Positions 18,176 to 26,433 of a stretch of 64,000 bases of DNA are shown here, in pieces. Both the position numbers and the translations under genes were made by a program. Below the pieces are notes generated by a model. The model did not search any database, had not been told where the DNA came from, and worked only from the letters and a program-made list of their open reading frames with translations. Source of the stretch: Raineyella sp. W15-4 (GTDB lineage Bacteria > Actinomycetota > Actinomycetes > Propionibacteriales > Propionibacteriaceae); NCBI RefSeq assembly GCF_033170155.1, contig NZ_CP137079.1, forward strand, positions 2,480,001 to 2,544,000, read 5' to 3'. Within the stretch, counting starts at the first letter, position 1. The number at the start of each line of letters is the position of its first letter.

Positions 18176-18925
18176 TTCCCGCCGGTCCCGCTCCGGTACC
18201 CACGGCGTCTCGGCCCGCGGAGCCGGAAGATCGGCACCGCCCGGCGCCTGCCACGTGGGAGCCGGCCGCTGGACCTGGGCCCCCGGAACGGACGCGGGCG
18301 GACGGAAGGACGGCATCGGCGTCGCCCGGACGGGGACTCCGGCCGTCGGCTCGCCTCCCCTCAGTCCGGCGGCCACCGCAGCGACGGCCGCACCGATCCG
18401 GCCGTACGCCACGTCGTAGACCTCCGGCGCAGCCCGGAACGGGTCGGGGATGTCGTACTCCTCCGGCGCGGCGAACCGCACTGTGCCCCGCAACCGGGCC
18501 GCCACGGCGGTGAACTCCGCGAGCCGGTCCGGTGTCCGGACGGTGTAGAAGGGCCGCCGGCGACCGCACTCGACCCACTGGTCGAGGATCGTGGCGTACT
18601 CGGTCAGGGTGAACGCCCGTCCCAGCGCCCGCGGCACCGCGGTCACCACCTCGGCCCGGTGGGCGCGCGTCATCGCCAGCACCAGATCCGCCGCCTCGAT
18701 CATCGCCGGGGTGAGCCGCCGGGCTCGGAATCCCTCGGTGCCGAGGCCGTCGGCGCGCAGCCGGTCGGCCATCTGCGGATCCACCGGCTCGTCCACCAGC
18801 GCCGCGACGCCTGCACTCGTCACCGCCACCCCGGCGCCGAGCTCCCGACGCAGCAGGAACTCGGCGGCCGGGGACCGGCAGATGTTGCCGGTGCAGACCG
18901 TGAGGATCCGGAACGGTTCGGACAT
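18128..18925 (-). CDS. low-molecular-weight protein tyrosine phosphatase
   Basis: 265 residues, about 100 longer than a typical LMW-PTP because of a Pro/Arg-rich C-terminal tail. The catalytic loop CTGNICRSP is at residues 11-19 (Cys11 nucleophile, Arg17), and the general-acid loop IPDPF follows near residue 165. This class removes phosphate from protein tyrosines and can counter Tyr kinases in envelope polysaccharide synthesis. AGGAGG lies before the ATG. It is 29 bp downstream of aroG on the same strand, probably in one transcript. The basic tail could bind membrane or partners; that part is speculative. Confidence 0.88.
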   Translation of the reverse strand: MSEPFRILTVCTGNICRSPAAEFLLRRELGAGVAVTSAGVAALVDEPVDPQMADRLRADGLGTEGFRARRLTPAMIEAADLVLAMTRAHRAEVVTAVPRALGRAFTLTEYATILDQWVECGRRRPFYTVRTPDRLAEFTAVAARLRGTVRFAAPEEYDIPDPFRAAPEVYDVAYGRIGAAVAAVAAGLRGGEPTAGVPVRATPMPSFRPPASVPGAQVQRPAPTWQAPGGADLPAPRAETPWVPERDRRESGQRGLRGLFRRRRP

Positions 18926-18954
18926 CAGGCGTCCCCTCCTGACCGGTCGCGCAC

Positions 18955-20349
18955 TCAGAACGTCTTCGGGGTGTACTCCTGGACCGGGTTGGCCCGCTTG
19001 ATCCGCCCCTCGGTCAGCCGTTGGGCGACGGTGAACGCCAGTTCGAGGGACTGGTTGCGGTTGAGCCGCGGATCGCAGAGGGTCTCGTAGCGTTCACCCA
19101 GGTCGTCCTCGCCGAGCTCGTCGACGCCACCGACGCACTCGGTGACGTCGTCACCGGTGAGCTCGATGTGGATGCCGCCCGGCCAGGTGCCGCACTGCTC
19201 GTGCACCCCGAAGAAGCCGTCGACCTCGTCCGCGACATCGGAGAAGGCGCGGGTCTTGACACCGTTGTCGGTGGTGAACGTGTTGCCGTGCATCGGATCG
19301 CACATCCAGACCGGCTGGCGTCCCGAGGCCATCACCTCCTCGATCACCGGCGGCAGCACCGTACGGATCCTGCCGGCGCCCATCCGGGTGATCAGGGTCA
19401 GCCGGCCCGGCTCGCGGTCCGGATCGATCTTGTCCGCCAGGGCCAGCGCGTCCTGCGCCGAGGTGCTCGGGCCGAGCTTGATCCCGATCGGGTTGCGCAG
19501 GTGCCGCAGGAACTCGACGTGCGCACCGTCGAGCTGCCGGGTGCGCTCGCCGATCCAGATGAAGTGGCCGGACACGTCGTACGGCGTGTGGGTGCGCGAG
19601 TCGATCCGGGTCATCGCGTGCTCGTAGTCGAGCAGCAGCGCCTCGTGGGAGGAGTAGAAGTCGACGGTGTGCATCGCCTCGTCGTCCATGCCGCAGGAGA
19701 CCATGAAGGCCAGCGCCCGCTCGATCTCCTGCACCAGCTCGGTGTAGCGCTCGTTCACCGGGGCGGACCGGACGAAGTCGGCGTTCCAGGAGTGGGCGGT
19801 GCGCAGGTCCGCGAACCCGCCGGTGAGCAGGGCACGGGCCAGGTTCATCGTCGCCGAGGACGAGTTGTAGGTCTCCAACAGCCGCTTCGGATCGTGCCGA
19901 CGGGACTCCGGGGTGAAGTCGAACCCGTTCACCGCGTCGCCGCGGTAGGCGGGCAGGGTGACCCCCGAGCGGGTCTCGGTGTCCTTGGAGCGGGGCTTGG
20001 CGTACTGCCCGGCGATCCGGCCGATCTTGACGATCGGCACCTGCGCGGCGTACGTCATCACGACCGCCATCGACAGCAGCGTCCGCAGCTTGTTCTGGAT
20101 GTTGGCCGCAGTCACGCCGGCGAAGGTCTCCGCGCAGTCCCCGCCCTGCAGGACGAACCCCTCGCCGCGGGCGACGGCCGCCAGCTTGGTCCGCAGCTCG
20201 TCACATTCCCCCGCGAAGACCAGCGGCGGGCGGGTCCGCAGCCGGGCGATGACGTCGGCCAGCTCGGCCTGATCCGCATAGCTCGGCTGCTGGGCCGGAT
20301 TCATGGCGTGCAGCTGGCCGAGGGAGGGGATCCGTGATGCATCAGACAC
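18955..20349 (-). CDS. aroG: class II 3-deoxy-7-phosphoheptulonate (DAHP) synthase
   Basis: 464-residue type II DAHP synthase, the size of mycobacterial AroG. It condenses PEP with erythrose 4-phosphate as the first step of the shikimate pathway. Typical segments are FVLQGGDCAE, GRIAGQYAKPRS, KLGPST and CDPMHGN. Type II enzymes need a divalent metal and are often feedback-controlled by aromatic amino acids. I chose the GTG at 20349 because TAGACT lies seven bases upstream, a leaderless pattern, and because the longer frame to 20376 would run across that promoter. It is followed by the phosphatase gene; plsC lies upstream. Confidence 0.95.
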   Translation of the reverse strand: MSDASRIPSLGQLHAMNPAQQPSYADQAELADVIARLRTRPPLVFAGECDELRTKLAAVARGEGFVLQGGDCAETFAGVTAANIQNKLRTLLSMAVVMTYAAQVPIVKIGRIAGQYAKPRSKDTETRSGVTLPAYRGDAVNGFDFTPESRRHDPKRLLETYNSSSATMNLARALLTGGFADLRTAHSWNADFVRSAPVNERYTELVQEIERALAFMVSCGMDDEAMHTVDFYSSHEALLLDYEHAMTRIDSRTHTPYDVSGHFIWIGERTRQLDGAHVEFLRHLRNPIGIKLGPSTSAQDALALADKIDPDREPGRLTLITRMGAGRIRTVLPPVIEEVMASGRQPVWMCDPMHGNTFTTDNGVKTRAFSDVADEVDGFFGVHEQCGTWPGGIHIELTGDDVTECVGGVDELGEDDLGERYETLCDPRLNRNQSLELAFTVAQRLTEGRIKRANPVQEYTPKTF

Positions 20350-20356
20350 GCGGACG

Positions 20357-20362
20357 AGTCTA
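20357..20362 (-). promoter_or_regulatory. leaderless promoter: TAGACT then 7 bases to aroG GTG
   Basis: TANNNT -10 box on the minus strand, seven bases before the GTG at 20349, with no ribosome binding site in between. Confidence 0.65.
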
Positions 20363-20414
20363 GGCGGAAACACCAACGCTCCTCCGTCGTCCCGCGGAAT
20401 CGGCGCTCAGCCGC

Positions 20415-21191
20415 TCAGTCCTGCGGTGAGGCGCCGGGGACCTCCGCCGGCGGCTTCCGGGCGCCGAGTCCGGGGCGGGCCAACACCTTGGCGGCGAGCT
20501 GCTCAGCAGTGAAGTTGCCCGACTTCACGCTGGTGCCGTACGCGTCGACGTACTCCTGACCGGACAGCTCCGCGATGGCGGCCATCACCCGGTCGGTGAT
20601 CCAGCGCAGCACCTCACGGTCGTTGTCCCGTCCGCGGTACTCCGAGAAGTCGAGCGGCCGGCCGATCCGGATCCCGGGCTTGCGCATCAGTGGGATGCCG
20701 AAGGGGCCCTTGACCAGTTGGGAGTTGATCATCGCGACCGGGATCACCGGGGCGCCGGAGTGCAGGGTGAGCCGGGCGACGCCGGTCTTGCCCTTGTAGA
20801 GCCGGCCGTCCGGCGAGCGGGTGCCTTCGGGGTAGATGCCGAGCAGGTCCCCCTGCTCGAGCACCTCCGAGACGTCCGTCAGGCTCTCGGCGCTGGCCCG
20901 CCCCCCGGAGCGGTCCATCGGGTGCATCCCGACGGCCTTGAGGAACCAGGCCACCACCCGGGACCTCAGGTCCTTGCCGTGGAAGGCCTCGGACTTGGCC
21001 GGGAAGACCATCCGGCGGCGGATCATCGCGGGCAGCATCACCGTGTCACCGGCCGAGATGTGGTTGCTCGCCAGCAGCGCCGGCCCCACCGCGGGGATGT
21101 TCTCGTCACCCTCGACCCAAGGACGCCACAGCCCGACGATCGCCGGGCGGAACAACAGGCGCTTGAACAGTGAGTACGCCATCTCGGACAC
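20415..21191 (-). CDS. plsC: 1-acyl-glycerol-3-phosphate acyltransferase family protein
   Basis: 258-residue membrane-associated acyltransferase of the PlsC superfamily, which makes phosphatidic acid or acylates related lipids. The catalytic NHxxxxD motif is NHISAGD and the glycerophosphate-binding motif is PEGTRSPDG. The GTG at 21191 is preceded by GGAGG at good spacing; an ATG three codons in lacks one. The position next to aroG matches Rv2182c. The precise acceptor (lysophosphatidate or a mannolipid) is not settled by sequence. Confidence 0.88.
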   Translation of the reverse strand: MSEMAYSLFKRLLFRPAIVGLWRPWVEGDENIPAVGPALLASNHISAGDTVMLPAMIRRRMVFPAKSEAFHGKDLRSRVVAWFLKAVGMHPMDRSGGRASAESLTDVSEVLEQGDLLGIYPEGTRSPDGRLYKGKTGVARLTLHSGAPVIPVAMINSQLVKGPFGIPLMRKPGIRIGRPLDFSEYRGRDNDREVLRWITDRVMAAIAELSGQEYVDAYGTSVKSGNFTAEQLAAKVLARPGLGARKPPAEVPGASPQD

Positions 21192-21339
21192 GGGCACCTC
21201 CGGTGGTCGGGGACCGACCCGTACGCCGCTGCGGCCACGGATCTGCGGACAGCTCAGCCTACCCAATCGTGCCTGCTCGGCGGGCTCGCGATCGTCGTCC
21301 GGCCGGCCTCGGCCTTGCCCCCGGGCGGGACGATCCGGC

Positions 21340-21351
21340 TAGAGTCGGAGC
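21340..21351 (+). promoter_or_regulatory. leaderless promoter: TAGAGT then 6 bases to ATG
   Basis: -10 box six bases before the esterase ATG. No ribosome binding site is placed correctly. Confidence 0.6.
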
Positions 21352-22128
21352 ATGGTCAACCGCCCCGTCCGGCCGGTCGTCACCGTCAACCCCGAGTCCC
21401 GGGGGTACCGCCTGACGGCGGCAGCCGGCTCCCGCGCCGTACTGCTCTGTCACGGCTTCACCAGCACCCCGTCGTCACTGCGGCCGTGGGCCGACCGGCT
21501 CGCCGCCCGGGGGTACGACGTCTCGGTGCCGCGGCTGCCCGGGCACGGCACGACCTGGCAGGAGATGAACCGGACCGCCTGGACCGACTGGTACGACCGG
21601 GAGGAGCAGGAGTACGCGCGACTCGCGGCCGACCACGAGGTGGTGTTCGTCGGCGGGATGTCGATGGGCGGGGCGCTGGCCGTCCGGCTGGCCGAGCAGC
21701 ACCCGGAGATCCCCGCCGTCGCGCTGGTCAACCCGTCGCTGGGCACCGCCGACCCTCGCTACCTGCTGCTGCCGGTGCTGTCCCGGCTGGTCGGGTCGAT
21801 CCCGGGGATCTCCGGTGACATCAAGAAGCCCGGGCCCCGCGAGTACGCGTACGACCGTACGCCGCTGGCGGCCGCGAACTCGATGCGTCGGCTGTGGCGC
21901 GACGTGGCCTCGCAGCTGGACCGGCTGACGGCGCCGACGCTGGTGTTCCGCTCGACCGTCGACCACGTGGTCGACGACAGCTCGCTGGAGCTGCTGCGAC
22001 GCGCGCCGTGCGACCTGACCGTACGAATGCTCGAGGACTCCTACCACGTGGCGACGCTCGACAACGACTCCGCACAGATCCAGGCCGGGACCGCCGACTT
22101 CTTCGACCGGTTCCCGACCCGGCGCTGA
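21352..22128 (+). CDS. alpha/beta hydrolase, carboxylesterase or monoacylglycerol lipase type
   Basis: 258 residues resembling Est30-type carboxylesterases. The oxyanion segment is CHGFTSTP, the nucleophile Ser104 sits in GGMSMGG, and the likely triad is completed by Asp204 (STVDHVV) and His232 (DSYHVAT). It is cytoplasmic, with no signal peptide. It probably cleaves short-chain or monoacyl glycerol esters. The neighbouring acyltransferase suggests lipid turnover, but the gene has its own leaderless promoter and faces the opposite way. It converges with the glucokinase gene. Confidence 0.85.
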   Translation: MVNRPVRPVVTVNPESRGYRLTAAAGSRAVLLCHGFTSTPSSLRPWADRLAARGYDVSVPRLPGHGTTWQEMNRTAWTDWYDREEQEYARLAADHEVVFVGGMSMGGALAVRLAEQHPEIPAVALVNPSLGTADPRYLLLPVLSRLVGSIPGISGDIKKPGPREYAYDRTPLAAANSMRRLWRDVASQLDRLTAPTLVFRSTVDHVVDDSSLELLRRAPCDLTVRMLEDSYHVATLDNDSAQIQAGTADFFDRFPTRR

Positions 22129-22157
22129 CCGCCCGGCCGCCGGCCCACCCGGCCGGA

Positions 22158-22174
22158 CCGGCGGTGTCCGCCGG
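22158..22174. terminator. GC hairpin between convergent esterase and glucokinase genes
   Basis: Seven-base stem CCGGCGG/CCGCCGG with loop TGT, between two stop codons 51 bp apart. It would serve both directions. Confidence 0.4.
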
Positions 22175-22179
22175 CCGGC

Positions 22180-23151
22180 TCAGGCCCCGGCCAGTCCGCG
22201 CTGGGCCAGGTCCGCGGCGCCGATCAGCCCGGCGTCGTTGCCGAGCCGGGCCGGCAGGATCTCGGCCATCGGCCGGAAGCCGCGACCGGTCAGGTGCCGG
22301 GCGAAGGAGGTCCGGGCCGGACCGAGCAGCTTGTCGCCCGCCTCGCTGACGCCACCGCCGATCACGAAGCGCTCCGGATCGAGGACCGCGGCCAGCCCGG
22401 CCAGACCGCGGCCGAGCCACTCGCCGACCCCGGTGAGGATCTCCTCGCAGGCCGGGTCGCCATCGAGCGCAGCGGCGGTGACGTGGTGTCCCCGGATTGC
22501 GGCCGGGTCGTGCCCGACCCGGTCCAGCAGCGGCAGCGCCCGCGGGGAGCCGGTCCCGGCCAGGGCGACGGCCTCGCGGCGCAGCGCCTCGCCGGAGCAG
22601 TACTGCTCCCAGCAGCCCCGGTTGCCGCACGGGCAGATCTGGCCGTCGGGGACGACGCACAGATGGCCCCACTCGCCGGCCACCCCCCAGCGGCCGCGAT
22701 GCACCTCGCCGCCGAGGACGAGGCCGCCGCCGATCCCCGTCCCGAGGGTGATCATCGCGAAGGTGCCGCTGCCCTGGCCGGCACCGAACCGGTATTCGCC
22801 CCAGGCTGCGGCGTTGGCGTCGTTGTCGACCACCACCGGCAGAGCCAGCCGCGCCTCGAGGCGGTCCACCAGGGGTTCGTTGCGCCAGGCCAGGTGTGGG
22901 GAGAACCTGACCAGCCGGCGGGTCTCGTCCACCCAGCCGGCGGCGCCGATCCCGACCGCGCAGGCGGCATGTTCCGCCGCCAGGGTGTCGACCAGCTCCA
23001 CGATCACCTCTTCGACCGCGTCCGCCCGATCCGTCGGCGTGGGAATCGTACGACGCCCCAGCATCCGTCCGTCCGGGTCCACCACCGCCGCGGCGACCTT
23101 GGAACCGCCGATGTCGATCCCGATCGCCGGCTGCCGGTCCGCTGTGGACAT
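22180..23151 (-). CDS. glk: ROK-family glucokinase
   Basis: 323-residue ATP-dependent sugar kinase. The phosphate-binding motif GIDIGGSK lies near residue 10, the catalytic-Asp segment is VVDNDANAAAWGEY, and the ROK zinc motif is CPCGNRGCWEQYCSG. GTGIGGGL also fits. The most likely reaction is glucose to glucose 6-phosphate. I chose the ATG at 23151 (GGGAG six bases upstream). A second ATG at 23166 would overlap the upstream stop by four bases but lacks a ribosome binding site. It is 11 bp downstream of the metallopeptidase-like gene and probably co-transcribed. Confidence 0.9.
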   Translation of the reverse strand: MSTADRQPAIGIDIGGSKVAAAVVDPDGRMLGRRTIPTPTDRADAVEEVIVELVDTLAAEHAACAVGIGAAGWVDETRRLVRFSPHLAWRNEPLVDRLEARLALPVVVDNDANAAAWGEYRFGAGQGSGTFAMITLGTGIGGGLVLGGEVHRGRWGVAGEWGHLCVVPDGQICPCGNRGCWEQYCSGEALRREAVALAGTGSPRALPLLDRVGHDPAAIRGHHVTAAALDGDPACEEILTGVGEWLGRGLAGLAAVLDPERFVIGGGVSEAGDKLLGPARTSFARHLTGRGFRPMAEILPARLGNDAGLIGAADLAQRGLAGA

Positions 23152-23162
23152 GTCCGTCTCCC

Positions 23163-24044
23163 TCATCCCCGCTGGTCGAGGCCGTCCGGGCGAGTCAGCT
23201 CCGCCCGGGCGGCGGCGAGCGATCCGGTGCCCGCCTCCGATGCCGCGTACCAGCGTGCCACGCCGTCCCAGCCGATGCGCGCGGCGAGATCGGTGACGAT
23301 CTGCCCGGCCACGCCGTACTCGTCGGTGGTCCGCGGCAGCCAGCCGTCGGACGGCCACGCCCCGGCCGGGACGGTCGCGGAGTCAGCCGCCGCGGCGAGA
23401 GCGGCGGCCTCGGCCCCGGCGGCCGACGGCGGCGGCACCGGCCCGGCGCCAGGACCGAGGGCCCGGTGGGTCAGCGCCACCGCGTAACCCTCCTCGACCC
23501 ACAGCGGCCCGGCGAGTTCGGCCGACCGGGTGCGGGCATGGACCAGCTCATGGGTCAACACCTGCGTCGGCAGGTCACCACCGGCCCGGGCCACGTCGGG
23601 GTTCACCACGATCCAGGTCCGTCCCCGCTGGTCCGCCGGAGCGAGACCGCGTGCGATCAGGCCGGCCCCGACCACCAGCGTGGTCGCCGCCGGGCGGTCG
23701 GTCGTCGCGACACCGAGCAGCGCCGCCTGACCGGCCGTGGTCGGGGCCACCACGGTGACATCGCCGACCGGAGGCTGTGCCGGCAGCAGCGGGTCGAGGG
23801 CGGCCTCGGCCCGGCGCAACGCGGTGGCCCACACCGCGCAGTCGGTGCGGGCGGCGCAGCTGACCAGGGTGCCGTCGGCGAGCCGCAGCGAGGCGGCCGG
23901 CCGGGACGGGGCGGCCGGCGCGGCGGACCGGCCCGGGACAGCGGGGGCGGGGGCGGCGAGGGTGAGCAACACCGCTGCGGCGGCGAGCACCCCGGCCACC
24001 GCCGCCCACGCCCCGCGGACCTCCGATGCTCCTGCGCCCTGCAC
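23163..24044 (-). CDS. putative secreted gluzincin metallopeptidase
   Basis: 293 residues. The N-terminus has a hydrophobic Ala-rich segment (about 12-36) that looks like a signal peptide. The central THELVHARTR is an HExxH zinc motif, and about 20 residues on PLWVEEGYA supplies the third ligand Glu, the peptidase MA/gluzincin arrangement. The rest is low-complexity Ala/Pro. The substrate is unknown. It precedes the glucokinase gene by 11 bp, which may be coincidental. The protein family is recognised only at this motif level. Confidence 0.7.
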   Translation of the reverse strand: MQGAGASEVRGAWAAVAGVLAAAAVLLTLAAPAPAVPGRSAAPAAPSRPAASLRLADGTLVSCAARTDCAVWATALRRAEAALDPLLPAQPPVGDVTVVAPTTAGQAALLGVATTDRPAATTLVVGAGLIARGLAPADQRGRTWIVVNPDVARAGGDLPTQVLTHELVHARTRSAELAGPLWVEEGYAVALTHRALGPGAGPVPPPSAAGAEAAALAAAADSATVPAGAWPSDGWLPRTTDEYGVAGQIVTDLAARIGWDGVARWYAASEAGTGSLAAARAELTRPDGLDQRG

Positions 24045-24208
24045 CCGTCCTCCTCGCCGTACGGCTGCTCGGCGCCGCCGGCCGGGCGGCCGGTCGCCAC
24101 CTCCGCCCCGATCGCCACGTCCGCCCCAGGATAGGTGGCCGCGTGACCGCGGATACCTGATCGGCGCGCCCCGCGCCCGGCGTCCGGCTCGATGTCAGTG
24201 GCCCCGCC

Positions 24209-24221
24209 TAGCCTGCTGTCC
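24209..24221 (+). promoter_or_regulatory. leaderless promoter: TAGCCT then 7 bases to GTG
   Basis: -10 box seven bases before the GTG at 24222, which decides that start over the upstream ATG at 24192. Confidence 0.65.
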
Positions 24222-26093
24222 GTGATCAGCCAGCTGCCTCTCGACGGCATGCCCCGGACGACCGACGACCTGCAGCCGTCGTTCGGTGACCTCGGCGAGC
24301 CCCTGGTCGCGGTCGACTTCTGCGTGGTCGATCTGGAGACGACCGGGACCGGCCGGGACGCGGCGATCACCGAGATCGGTGCCTCCCACGTGCGGGCGGG
24401 TGAGACGGTCGGCGAGTTCCAGACCCTGATCGATCCCGGACGCCCCGTCCCGACGGAGATCAGCGCGCTCACCGGGATCACCCCGGCGCTGTTGCGTGGA
24501 GCACCGACGCTGCCGGCGGTGCTGCCGGCCTTCCTGGAGTTCAGCCACGGCTGCGTGCTGGTCGCCCACAACGCCCGCTTCGACATGGGCTTCCTGCGGC
24601 GCGGCTGCGACAGCCTGGGCTACCCCTGGCAGCCCCGCCAGGTGCTGGACACGCTGGCGCTGGCCCGCCAGATCATCCCGCGCACCGAGGTGCGCAACTA
24701 CGCGCTGAGCACCCTCGCCGCCCACGTGCGGGCCGACACCACCCCGACACACCGGGCCCTGGAGGACGTCCGGGCGACCGTCGACCTGCTGCACTACTTG
24801 ATCGCCCGGGTCGGCAACCGCGGCGTCACCACCTTGGAGGACCTGATCGCGATGATGCGCCCGGTCTCCCCCGCCCGCCGGCAGCGCGCCCCCTGGGCCA
24901 AGGACCTGCCGCACGCCCCGGGCGTCTACTGGTTCTACCGCAGCGACCGGCGTACGCCCCGGACCGCCGGGCCGACACCGGAGCCCGCAGACCCGCCGCC
25001 GGCGCCCGACCCGCCACTGCCCGACCCGGCAGGGGAGGACCACCAGGACGCGCCACTGGAGGTCCTCTACGTGGGCACCAGTGTCGACATCCGCCGCCGG
25101 GTGCAGGGCTACTTCACCGCCTCGGAGCGGCGCGCCCGGATGGAGGACATGATCCGGCAGGCCGAGGGCGTCGGCTGCGTCGAGTGCCGTACGCCGCTGG
25201 AGGCGAAGGTGCGCGAGGTGCGCCTGATCACCGCCCACCAGCCGCGCTACAACCGCCGCTCCAAGCGGGCGGCGCACCCGGTCTGGATCGCGCTCACCGA
25301 GGAGGCCTATCCGCGGCTGTCCGTCGTCCGGGATCCGGGGGACAAGGTGCGGTTCGGCCCGTTCCCGGGCCGGGAGGCCGCCCAACCGGTGCTGGAGGCG
25401 CTGCAGGAGGCGTTCCCGGTCCGCCGGTGCACGACCCGGCTGAGCGTACGACGCCCCACCGGCGCCTGTGCCCTCGCCGAGATGGGGCGGTGTCCGGCAC
25501 CGTGCGACCACCGGATCTCCCGGGAGGACTACCGGGCGCTGATCGGCGAGGTGGCGGCCGCGATGGCCGGCGACGTGACCGCCGTGGTGCACGCCCATGC
25601 CGCGCGGATCGGGCCGCTGAGCGACCAGGAGCGGTTCGAGGAGGCCGACGAGGTGCGCTCGCGGCTGCAGGGGTATCTGGACACCAGCCGCCGGCACCAC
25701 CGGATCGCCTCGCTGGCCGGCTGCCCACAACTCGTCGCCGCCCGGCGGACCACCGATACCTTCGCACCGGCGGGCGCGGCCGGACGGCCCGGGTGGGAGA
25801 TCCATGTGGTGCGGTACGGGCGGTTGGCCGGTGCCGCCCGGACCCGCCCCGGCGAGTCCGCGGTCCGGGTGGCCGAGGAGGCGGTCCTGCTGGCCGAGTC
25901 CGTCCCGGCACCCCGGCACGGCGGCGCGGCCGTCCCCGAGGAGACCGGGCTGATCGCGTCGTGGCTGGAGGAGCCGGGGGTACGCCTGATCGACATCCGG
26001 GGTGACTGGATGTGGCCGCTGCGGACCACGGTGACACCGGCGGCTCTGCCCCGGGTGCTGGCCGGTCTGCGTGCGGACCGCGCACTAGGATGA
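24222..26093 (+). CDS. DEDDh 3'-5' exonuclease fused to a GIY-YIG (UvrC/Cho-like) nuclease
   Basis: 623 residues. The N-terminal DnaQ-like exonuclease has VVDLETTG, AHNARFDMGFL and HRALEDVRAT, giving all DEDDh residues. The C-terminal half is a UvrC-like GIY-YIG domain with GVYWFY and VLYVGTS, then a UvrBC-type region (EEADEVRSRLQGYL). Between the GIY and YIG parts sits a Pro-rich insert of about 40 residues, unusual for this motif. Likely role: incision and trimming of damaged DNA. It corresponds to Rv2191 by position. The GTG start is set by the leaderless promoter. Its last codons contain the -10 box of the next gene. Confidence 0.88.
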   Translation: MISQLPLDGMPRTTDDLQPSFGDLGEPLVAVDFCVVDLETTGTGRDAAITEIGASHVRAGETVGEFQTLIDPGRPVPTEISALTGITPALLRGAPTLPAVLPAFLEFSHGCVLVAHNARFDMGFLRRGCDSLGYPWQPRQVLDTLALARQIIPRTEVRNYALSTLAAHVRADTTPTHRALEDVRATVDLLHYLIARVGNRGVTTLEDLIAMMRPVSPARRQRAPWAKDLPHAPGVYWFYRSDRRTPRTAGPTPEPADPPPAPDPPLPDPAGEDHQDAPLEVLYVGTSVDIRRRVQGYFTASERRARMEDMIRQAEGVGCVECRTPLEAKVREVRLITAHQPRYNRRSKRAAHPVWIALTEEAYPRLSVVRDPGDKVRFGPFPGREAAQPVLEALQEAFPVRRCTTRLSVRRPTGACALAEMGRCPAPCDHRISREDYRALIGEVAAAMAGDVTAVVHAHAARIGPLSDQERFEEADEVRSRLQGYLDTSRRHHRIASLAGCPQLVAARRTTDTFAPAGAAGRPGWEIHVVRYGRLAGAARTRPGESAVRVAEEAVLLAESVPAPRHGGAAVPEETGLIASWLEEPGVRLIDIRGDWMWPLRTTVTPAALPRVLAGLRADRALG

Positions 26094-26098
26094 CGGCC
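26086..26098 (+). promoter_or_regulatory. leaderless promoter inside the nuclease stop: TAGGAT then 7 bases to ATG
   Basis: The -10 box overlaps the last codons and TGA of the nuclease gene, so the small downstream gene can be transcribed separately. Confidence 0.6.
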
Positions 26099-26374
26099 AT
26101 GGTCACCGCAATCGTGTTCGTCAACGCCGAGACCGACCGCATCCCCGAGGTCGCCCAGAAGATCGCCGACCTCGACGGCGTGACCGAGGTCTATTCCGTC
26201 ACCGGCACGATCGACCTGGTGGCGATGGTCCGGGTCCGCGAGCTCGACGACCTGTCGGCGGTCGTCTCCGACCGGCTGAACAAGGTCGATGGCATCATCG
26301 AGACCGAGACCCACATCGCCTTCCGGGCCTTCTCCAAGCACGACCTCGAGGCGGCCTTCAGCCTCGGCAACTGA
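26099..26374 (+). CDS. stand-alone Lrp/AsnC ligand-binding (RAM) domain protein
   Basis: 91 residues forming only the RAM/AsnC effector domain, with no helix-turn-helix. The segment GVTEVYSVTGTIDLVAMVRV is the typical beta-alpha-beta core. Such proteins form ring-like oligomers and bind amino acids. Close family members lie near trpD and the qcr genes in many actinobacteria, so a link to amino-acid sensing is plausible but unproven. The ATG lies five bases after the nuclease stop. Confidence 0.85.
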   Translation: MVTAIVFVNAETDRIPEVAQKIADLDGVTEVYSVTGTIDLVAMVRVRELDDLSAVVSDRLNKVDGIIETETHIAFRAFSKHDLEAAFSLGN

Positions 26375-26399
26375 TCCCGGCCACCCGGCGCCCGACCCG

Positions 26400-26431
26400 C
26401 CGGTCTGCCGGCGCGGCCGCCGGCAGACCGG
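26400..26431. terminator. bidirectional hairpin between convergent AsnC-domain and rhomboid genes
   Basis: Perfect 13-bp stem with a six-base loop in a 59-bp gap between facing stop codons. Confidence 0.7.
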
Positions 26432-26433
26432 GG

